Source of the DNA: an uncultured Candidatus Saccharibacteria bacterium
GTDB taxonomy: Bacteria; Patescibacteriota; Saccharimonadia; Saccharimonadales; Saccharimonadaceae
Direction: 5' to 3'
Length of the DNA stretch: 64,000 bases
Assembly (NCBI GenBank): GCA_937981355.1
Contig: CALJPD010000010.1
Coordinates: forward strand, 58,067 to 122,066
This document shows positions 58,326-64,000 of the stretch, piece after piece. The position numbers were made by a program, and so were the translations under genes. Each line of letters opens with the position of its first letter. Within the stretch, counting starts at the first letter, position 1. A model generated the notes under the pieces. The model worked only from the letters and a program-made list of their open reading frames with translations, had not been told where the DNA came from and did no database searches.

Positions 58326-59016
58326 ACTCGATGTCTCCTTGTATGATATTAGTTGCTTGAGCTAACGTATGACAAATGGGCCAATCTCCCGAGCGCCAAT
58401 TGATGGAGCGCGGCGTAAGCTGGCCAGTGTGGTCGATCTGCACGCAGCGGATGGGCGGATCTGGCTCGGGCGCAAAGGCGGTAGCAACGGGCTTATCGTC
58501 GATTAGGTAGATTATTTGGCCGGGGTTTGCAGCGGCAGCACGGCGCAGCCACTGGGCTTTATCTTGCAAGGTAGTAATGATCACCTGCCCACCCTGCTGA
58601 GCCACGAGCGCACGCACTGCTGGACACAAGCGGGCTTTGCAGTGTGGGGTGATGGGATCACCATAGGTCAGTATCTGCACTGTGCCATAGTGGCTCAGCG
58701 CGCGCAGCATCGATGCGACGCCTGGGTATTGGAGGTGACCATTACCCAGCGTCGTCTGCTCGAGCTGCTCTATAACAGATGCCGCATCCAGGCCGAGCGC
58801 CGCAAGCTGTGCCGCCAAGACGTAGGTCGGGGCGGTAGGATTCGTCCTTGGCCGGAGCATATAGCGAGGCTGCGCTGCCAAGAACTCCCTGGCAGTCACC
58901 TGCGCTGGGTAGAGCTGCGCTAGTGTTTCCGCTATTTCACGCAGCCACTGCGTGGTGTTGATAATCGTCCGATCGAGGTCAACGTAAATGTGATAGTGGC
59001 CCGTCATATACTCCAT
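58228..59016 (-). CDS. HAD-superfamily hydrolase
   Basis: 262 aa. Motif I YVDLDRTII (DxDxT), motif II in LTYGDP and motif IV LIDDKP indicate a phosphatase of the HAD fold; the substrate is unknown. TATACT lies 9 nt before the ATG at 59016, suggesting a leaderless mRNA. The last 32 codons overlap the start of galU; the encoded tail (RLGDTTPARHQDDRKMHAAAR, in part) is basic and disordered, so the overlap may be a tolerated read-through extension. Confidence 0.82.
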   Translation of the reverse strand: MEYMTGHYHIYVDLDRTIINTTQWLREIAETLAQLYPAQVTAREFLAAQPRYMLRPRTNPTAPTYVLAAQLAALGLDAASVIEQLEQTTLGNGHLQYPGVASMLRALSHYGTVQILTYGDPITPHCKARLCPAVRALVAQQGGQVIITTLQDKAQWLRRAAAANPGQIIYLIDDKPVATAFAPEPDPPIRCVQIDHTGQLTPRSINWRSGDWPICHTLAQATNIIQGDIEYAMHQSNHSRSRLGDTTPARHQDDRKMHAAAR

Positions 59017-59046
59017 GATCTTTACAGTATAGCCAGTCCTTGATAT

Positions 59047-60045
59047 TTATGCAAAGTATATCCGCATCAGCTGGCGCGCCACAACATCGGGGTCGTGCCG
59101 GATGAAGCTGCGCGTGCTAGCTAATGGATCGCTAGCCTGGGCACCATCCCACACGTCTTGCGCAAGGACTGGTGCAGCGCGGTAGCGATAGTGCTGGCGA
59201 TGCATCTCGTCCATGTCGTACTCGACCATCAGTTCACCATCGTGAGCGTACTTGTCCATCAGCTCGGGGCTGGGACGCGTGTTGTTGAAGACGACATAGT
59301 CGAGGAACTGACTGCCTGCTAGGCGCTCAATTTCACTCGCGAAGTCACTCACCGAGAAGCCGTCCGTCGGACCAGGTTTGGTGACGAGGTTGCAGACAAA
59401 GACGCAGCGTGCCTTGGTGGCAGCAAGCGCCTCTTGGATCTCGCGAATGACCAAGACGGGTGCCAAGCTACCATAGAGGTTGCCGGGAGCCACGACGACC
59501 ATATCTGCCGCGTGAATCGCCGCTATCGCCGCGGGGTTAGCCTGAGCTTCTGGCTCAAGCCAAATCTTGGGCCGACGCGCCAGCGCCTGCTGTGAGATGA
59601 GATATTCACCCTTGATAGGCTGACCATCCTCACCCTCTGCGCAAAGCGTCACATTGCTGAGTGTTGCGGGCACAACGCACCCATCGATATTAAGCACCTG
59701 GCTGGCTAGTGCCACCGCCTCGGCAAAGCTGCCGGTCATTTTCTCAAGTGCTGTAAGGAAGAGATTACCAAAGGCATGCCCCTTAAAACTCCCCTCATCG
59801 AAGCGATAATTAAAGAGGTCGCGCACCTTGGGGCTATTGCTCAGCGCCACGAGGCACTGGCGCACATCACCAGGTGGCAAGACACCGAGCTCATCACGCA
59901 GTTGACCCGTCGAGCCGCCATCATCTGCCATATTGACGAGCGCTGTAACCTGCGAGGCATACTGCCTCAGGCCTGTCAGGAGCGTAAAGCTCCCCGTCCC
60001 GCCGCCGATGACGACGACGCGTGCTCCACCATTGCTCTGTGTCAT
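59047..60045 (-). CDS. YvcK/CofD-family protein (putative gluconeogenesis factor)
   Basis: 332 aa. Family signatures: VVVIGGGTGSFTLLTGLRQY, ALVNMADDGGSTGQLRDELGVLPPGD (in part), RQCLVALS, GHAFGNLFLTALE and VVAPGNLYGSLAPVL. YvcK proteins bind UDP-sugars and link carbon status to cell-wall synthesis. GGGAGGAA precedes the ATG. It is 3 nt downstream of the GH1 gene and upstream of the HAD and galU genes, forming a sugar-nucleotide/cell-wall operon. Confidence 0.92.
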   Translation of the reverse strand: MTQSNGGARVVVIGGGTGSFTLLTGLRQYASQVTALVNMADDGGSTGQLRDELGVLPPGDVRQCLVALSNSPKVRDLFNYRFDEGSFKGHAFGNLFLTALEKMTGSFAEAVALASQVLNIDGCVVPATLSNVTLCAEGEDGQPIKGEYLISQQALARRPKIWLEPEAQANPAAIAAIHAADMVVVAPGNLYGSLAPVLVIREIQEALAATKARCVFVCNLVTKPGPTDGFSVSDFASEIERLAGSQFLDYVVFNNTRPSPELMDKYAHDGELMVEYDMDEMHRQHYRYRAAPVLAQDVWDGAQASDPLASTRSFIRHDPDVVARQLMRIYFA

Positions 60046-60048
60046 GTA

Positions 60049-61593
60049 TTATTCCTCCCGATTATTATGACTACGTGAACGACTGCGTGATGCGACTGCT
60101 GGTCGGCGTGGCGGTGTAATCACCCCACTCGAACGTGCCGCTGACCCTGGTGTAGATGGTGGCATTTGGGGTGTTTGGGGTGGCGTTGGCGGAGTAGGTT
60201 TGGGTGGTACTGCTGGTGTAGAGCGAACAGGGCGCGGCGATGATGATGTAGCTTGTGCCTGCGCGGTAGCTGGCTTAGTACTCGGCTTCTTGCGCGCTGG
60301 TACAGACGGCAATGGCTCAATGGGCTGCTGTGCCTGCTTCTTTTGCTGCTGCAATACACGAGCAAACCATAGCGCACTGGGGCGCGGCGTCCGCTTATAC
60401 GTCTTGTAGTCGACCACAAAGAGGCCAAAGCGCGGCCAAAACCCTTTATCCCACTCAAAGTTATCGAGGAAGCTCCAGTGTATATACCCCAGCAACTCTA
60501 CCCCATTGCCAAGGGCGCGCTGCATAGCAAGGATAGACTGAGTGAGCCATTGCTTGCGGAACTGGTCGCGCTCGTCGGCCACGCCGTTCTCCGTCACGAG
60601 CAAAGGCAGCTTGTAGCGGCTCCAGAGACGCTCCAGTGCAAGCTCGAGATGATCGGGCTGCATTGTCCAGCCGAGATCATTTGGCGTGGTCTCAGGGTTG
60701 TGTATGCGGTAGCCATAGATGCGATTACTAAAGTAATAATTAACGGCAATGTAATCACTCTGCCGCACCACCTTGCGCAGGAAATAATCATCCTGGAAGA
60801 ACTGCACCACCCGCGCTGTCGCCCGGCTGAGCCAGGCGTCGTCGCCCGGGTAGGTGTAGGCCGAATTCTTGGCCACCGCCACCTTGAAGCGCCGACTCTT
60901 AGCATGGAGGACTTTGGCTACTTGGTTGTGCGCGTAGGCAAGATTGCTCAGCACGCGGTAGGTTTGCCACTTGCTGCGGACGTTGGGTGGCCAGGTGCCA
61001 TTGTAGTAGCTCTCGGTCACGTAGACGCAGGGCTCATTGACGGTAATGACATAGCGCACCGTTGCACCAATCTCATCCATCAGCTTATCGACAAAGCGCA
61101 CGAAGTACTTCACATTATCGCGCTTCGCAAAGCCTCCACGCGCAGCAAACCACACCGGCAGCGTGAAGTGAAACAGTGTCACAACTGGCTCTAGCCCAGC
61201 ATCGGCCAGCGCGGCCAAGTATGCCTTGTAGTATTTGATCGCCTCGGCATTCCACGCGCCCTCTTCTGGCTCGATGCGCGACCACTCCACACTAAAGCGC
61301 CACGAGGTGAGGCCCATCTTCTTGGCCAGGGCGAAGTCTTGCGCGTAAAGCTCGGCGTGGTTGGCAGCTTTGCCCGAGATATAATTGTTTGGATCTTTGG
61401 CGGCACTGGCAATGTGCGGCCAGTTGGGCAAGTCGCCGTATTGATATTGGCTCTGAGCAGCGAGGGTCTTGGCCTGAGCTTTTTCCCACTCCGACCACTG
61501 GTTGTGCATACCACCCTCGACCTGATGCGCGCTCGTGGCAGCGCCCCAGAGGAAATGTTTTGGAAATTGCACCGTAGATTGTTGCTTAGCCAT
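60049..61593 (-). CDS. GH1-family beta-glycosidase with disordered C-terminal tail
   Basis: 514 aa. Catalytic acid/base Glu at about 186 in VNEP, nucleophile Glu at about 335 in TENG, the N-terminal FLWGAATSAHQVEG and the late SFLDNFEW substrate-binding motif. It hydrolyses or transfers beta-linked glucosyl-type units. The final 110 residues are rich in Pro, Thr, Ala and Ser with an RSRSR end and are not part of the GH1 barrel. No signal peptide. TACAAT ends 7 nt before the ATG with no ribosome site. Confidence 0.92.
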   Translation of the reverse strand: MAKQQSTVQFPKHFLWGAATSAHQVEGGMHNQWSEWEKAQAKTLAAQSQYQYGDLPNWPHIASAAKDPNNYISGKAANHAELYAQDFALAKKMGLTSWRFSVEWSRIEPEEGAWNAEAIKYYKAYLAALADAGLEPVVTLFHFTLPVWFAARGGFAKRDNVKYFVRFVDKLMDEIGATVRYVITVNEPCVYVTESYYNGTWPPNVRSKWQTYRVLSNLAYAHNQVAKVLHAKSRRFKVAVAKNSAYTYPGDDAWLSRATARVVQFFQDDYFLRKVVRQSDYIAVNYYFSNRIYGYRIHNPETTPNDLGWTMQPDHLELALERLWSRYKLPLLVTENGVADERDQFRKQWLTQSILAMQRALGNGVELLGYIHWSFLDNFEWDKGFWPRFGLFVVDYKTYKRTPRPSALWFARVLQQQKKQAQQPIEPLPSVPARKKPSTKPATAQAQATSSSPRPVRSTPAVPPKPTPPTPPQTPQMPPSTPGSAARSSGVITPPRRPAVASRSRSRSHNNREE

Positions 61594-61676
61594 AATGCTT
61601 ATTGTACCATCAGCAGATGATTAAGAAAAATAGAACATTGGGTAGATGCATCGTCTCGCTTTCTTCGCACTAGTTT

Positions 61677-61811
61677 CACCTTCCCACACTCCCTCCGACG
61701 GAACACTATAAGGGTGAATATCTCCCAGATATTCACCTCTTGCGTTGGGCTGAGAATCTGTTGGGACAACAACAGATTCTCACACTCCATCGGATGAAGT
61801 GCGGGAAGATG
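61677..61811 (-). ncRNA. Repeated structured RNA element, copy 3
   Basis: Terminal stem of 14 bp with two G-U pairs (minus strand CATCTTCCCGCACT/AGTGTGGGAAGGTG), hairpin AGAATCTGTT/AACAGATTCT identical to copy 2, conserved CAGCCCAACGCAAGAGG, hairpin GGTGAATAT/ATATTCACC and conserved CCTTATAGNGTTCC. It lies 57 nt after the stop of the DUF4868-like gene and before the separate GH1 promoter. Confidence 0.78.
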
Positions 61812-61867
61812 GAGCGTGAGAGTCTTGAGATCAACACTCTACCCCGACAAAAATACAGTGCCCTTCC

Positions 61868-62983
61868 CTACTCCGGCAACTGCTCATTCTCGCGCAAGAT
61901 TTTCTTGCCGCGCATTTCGTATTTGACACCGGTCAGGTCGCTCGTGACGTAGTCGTCGTTGAGGAGATTAACGAAGACGGCCGCATCCTTGGCATCCATG
62001 ATAATGATGCTCCCTGCCGCATCGTCCGTCATCAGGCCCAGGCCCATTTCGTCGGCGTGGTCGACGAGCTGGTCTTGTGTCACCTGGGCGGGATTGAGCT
62101 TTTGCAGTTTAGTCACTAGCGCTGGCGTATCGCGCACCAGGCGATCGAGCGTGAGCCCCTCAGGCAAGGTAAGCTTGAACTGCTGAGTGATGGCAGCGAT
62201 CTTCTCCTCCGCCACAGCGTGTTTCTTGGCATCGTAGCCAAAGAGCCGGACGAATTTGCTCTCGCTAAAGGCAAAGATATCGTTGCCAACGATCAACACC
62301 TGATTATCCGGCGTGATGCGCAAGCCCGCATCAGCCACAAATGGCTGGAACGACCCACCACTGTATATCCAGGCTGTTGCCCCCTTGAGCACCTGCGACT
62401 GGGGCAGCAGCTTGGCCACAAAGAATGGCTCGCCATTTGTGCCCATCCGGAAGCGCGCAATGATACCCTTAACCTTCTTAAATTCATGGTCACCCTCGTT
62501 AAAGGTCTCAAGATCTGCCTCGCTGTAGGTGATCTGCTCGATGACTTCCTGAGCGTGCACTACCCGATCGAGCGTGGTGCGCTCGAGGACATTCTCCTCT
62601 GCCTTGGCCGCCTCAAAGTCGCGCACCATCAGGCCAGTCGCTGCACCCGTCTGCACCGCCGTAATCATATCGTAGAGGAAGAGCACCTTGAGCTGTGCCT
62701 TGAGCTCAGCTGCATAGTTAGTGGCATATACCGTATAACCCTTGGTAAAGAGGAAGAGATCCACCTCCAGCTGGTCTTTGTCGCGGTCGGCTTGGTTGGC
62801 CCAGAGGAAGATGTCGGTAGCGTCAGTAGACGTGTCAGCAGTAGGCTGTGTGGTAATATCTGTTGACTGAGTCTCAGCATGAGTGGCTACGTCTGCATCA
62901 CTCTGCGGCGCAGCAGCTGACTCTGGTGACGTTACTGAGGTGGTATCGGTAGTGGGGGTTTGTGTGTTTGGTTCGTTATGCAT
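61868..62983 (-). CDS. DUF4868 (KwaB-like) protein
   Basis: 371 aa. About 60 residues of Thr/Ala/Ser-rich disordered N-terminus are followed by an alpha/beta region. The pattern IIARF...EPFFVAKLLPQ, ATAWIYSGGSFQPF, DNQVLIVGNDIFAFSESKFVRLFGY and the ending LLNDDYVTSDLTGVKYEMRGKK resembles DUF4868, the family of the KwaB subunit of the Kiwa anti-phage system. No KwaA-like multi-helix membrane protein is next to it in the window. The assignment is from remembered family patterns and is moderate. TATAGT lies 12 nt before the ATG. Confidence 0.55.
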   Translation of the reverse strand: MHNEPNTQTPTTDTTSVTSPESAAAPQSDADVATHAETQSTDITTQPTADTSTDATDIFLWANQADRDKDQLEVDLFLFTKGYTVYATNYAAELKAQLKVLFLYDMITAVQTGAATGLMVRDFEAAKAEENVLERTTLDRVVHAQEVIEQITYSEADLETFNEGDHEFKKVKGIIARFRMGTNGEPFFVAKLLPQSQVLKGATAWIYSGGSFQPFVADAGLRITPDNQVLIVGNDIFAFSESKFVRLFGYDAKKHAVAEEKIAAITQQFKLTLPEGLTLDRLVRDTPALVTKLQKLNPAQVTQDQLVDHADEMGLGLMTDDAAGSIIIMDAKDAAVFVNLLNDDYVTSDLTGVKYEMRGKKILRENEQLPE

Positions 62984-63016
62984 GGTTTCTAGTGTACTAT
63001 ATTTGGGGTGTAAAGC

Positions 63017-63907
63017 CTATTGCCCGACGGCGTGCTTTTCACCGACGTCGGGATGCTGGCTCAGCCAATAGTAGAGCGTAAAGCAACTCGGGACGAAACC
63101 ATGGATCTGCTTGAACTGATCGGCATAGGCCACAATCTCACTGCTCGTGGGAGGCTCATCGCCGAGGAGTGTTTGGACGTCTTTTATACGTTCTTCTACT
63201 TTATCTCTCAACCTTTCGTCACCTTCAGGATCCATCTGCCATTGCGGCCTGAGCATTTCTCTATATACAGCGTCATCATCACAACCCGCAGTTATATCGG
63301 TCTCTGTTATCTTATCAGTAATCTCAGATAGTTTTATTGCACGATCACCACCTTCACCTTCATTAAGACAACTATCTATGGCACCTCTCAAGAGTGATGT
63401 CTGGTGTACATTGTCCAAAATATACGCATGTTGATCAAGTTGCCAGCAAAGCGCCTTAAGTAGTGGGCTGAAACGATCTGCATTCAGTCTCGTAAGCAAC
63501 AAATCATCACCCCACTCGATAGCATCTTCAAGACTATACTTTATTAGCCTGAATTCAGAGGCGCCAAATTCCACATCCCCCGGTGGCGTAAACCACTTAC
63601 TGTCATCGAGCTGCTCAGGATTCTGTAGCTGCTGCTCTTCTTCGCCTAGATTACGGCTACCGCCCTCATCATACTGTAATGAATCATCAAGGTTAGGCGT
63701 TTCTGCTGATTGGCACCCGTCAGTGCTGCGGCGTTTGTCAGTGACGATAATATCACCAATCATTGTTGCAGCCACACCAAGGCCCGGTACAAGCAACCCA
63801 GATTTTCGCTCGTGCCAACCTTCTCTATATCGCCCCTGTTTCGTCTCACCCGGCGTTTGCTCAGCACTGTGTGCTTGGTTGCGGGCTGGCCATACTTTCT
63901 CACTCAT
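63017..63907 (-). CDS. Hypothetical protein with one central hydrophobic helix
   Basis: 296 aa. The start has GGAG 8-10 nt upstream. Residues about 37-52 (SGLLVPGLGVAATMIGDIIV) are moderately hydrophobic, possibly a membrane segment; the rest is acidic and largely helical (LLLTRLNADRFSPLLKALCW). No HExxH or other catalytic motif and no family recognised. It lies 33 nt upstream of the DUF4868-like gene in the same direction, so the two may be co-transcribed. Confidence 0.55.
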   Translation of the reverse strand: MSEKVWPARNQAHSAEQTPGETKQGRYREGWHERKSGLLVPGLGVAATMIGDIIVTDKRRSTDGCQSAETPNLDDSLQYDEGGSRNLGEEEQQLQNPEQLDDSKWFTPPGDVEFGASEFRLIKYSLEDAIEWGDDLLLTRLNADRFSPLLKALCWQLDQHAYILDNVHQTSLLRGAIDSCLNEGEGGDRAIKLSEITDKITETDITAGCDDDAVYREMLRPQWQMDPEGDERLRDKVEERIKDVQTLLGDEPPTSSEIVAYADQFKQIHGFVPSCFTLYYWLSQHPDVGEKHAVGQ

Positions 63908-63969
63908 ATCTCGGCTCCATTGTTATTAACCTAACCTTAAAAATGAACTGCAACAAACCATCCCAAGCT

Positions 63970-63990
63970 CTAGCCGGGCGTTAGCCCGGC
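63970..63990. other. GC-rich hairpin at right window edge
   Basis: AGCCGGGC-gtta-GCCCGGCT, a perfect 8-bp stem. The context is cut by the window end, so its role is unknown. Confidence 0.6.
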
Positions 63991-64000
63991 TGGTACTGTG

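Overview
The window looks like a chromosomal segment of a Candidatus Saccharibacteria (TM7)-type CPR bacterium. This is inferred from gene content: a reduced division/peptidoglycan cluster, a sortase with an LPxTG protein, DUF3048, DUF4367 and PEGA envelope proteins, DprA, almost no biosynthetic metabolism, and TGA used as a normal stop. Housekeeping genes are GC-rich. Several accessory genes are visibly AT-richer: the left-edge glycosyltransferase, the 19 kb metallopeptidase, the 37-38 kb protease homologue and the EF-hand-like protein.

Layout. 0-8 kb: a GT4 glycosyltransferase cut by the window edge, xthA, an NnrD-like protein without its catalytic Asp, an LPxTG surface protein, tRNA-Leu(CAA) and a sortase. 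8-34 kb: envelope proteins with one membrane anchor and long disordered regions, gltX, two histidine kinase/response regulator sets, a pair of HExxH metallopeptidase paralogues, an MDR oxidoreductase, a pseudouridine synthase, der, a CobW-like GTPase and pth. 34-46 kb: a DUF475/TerC membrane protein, a divergent trypsin-like protease and degenerate homologue, dprA, a CDP-alcohol phosphatidyltransferase, topA and a sigma region 4/HARE-HTH protein. 45.9-47.5 kb: a gene-free gap where prevailing gene orientation changes from + to -. 47.5-57 kb (- strand): mraZ, rsmH, a 22-codon ORF, ftsL-like, ftsI, mraY, ftsW, murG and an ftsQ-like gene. 57-64 kb: galU, a HAD phosphatase, yvcK/cofD, a GH1 glycosidase, a DUF4868 (KwaB-like) protein and an unknown protein.

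Expression signals stand out. Many genes begin 6-9 nt after a TATAAT/TATACT hexamer without a Shine-Dalgarno, as expected for leaderless mRNAs. Four loci share an almost identical promoter (TTGAC[G/T]-N17-TATATA preceded by TATTGA), followed by a hairpin leader, a small ORF and a hairpin-rich 3' end. Three intergenic copies of a structured RNA element show compensatory changes in their stems. A separate candidate ncRNA of about 280 nt lies antisense upstream of dprA with a clear promoter and terminator.

The most testable novelty is the 19 kb metallopeptidase. Its leaderless ATG is separated from the reading frame by an (AG)8 tract, and one extra AG unit would fuse the frames. The paralogue at 30 kb supports the upstream frame being coding, so this looks like a phase-variable locus in the OFF register.

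No rRNA, CRISPR array, insertion sequence or prophage was recognised.
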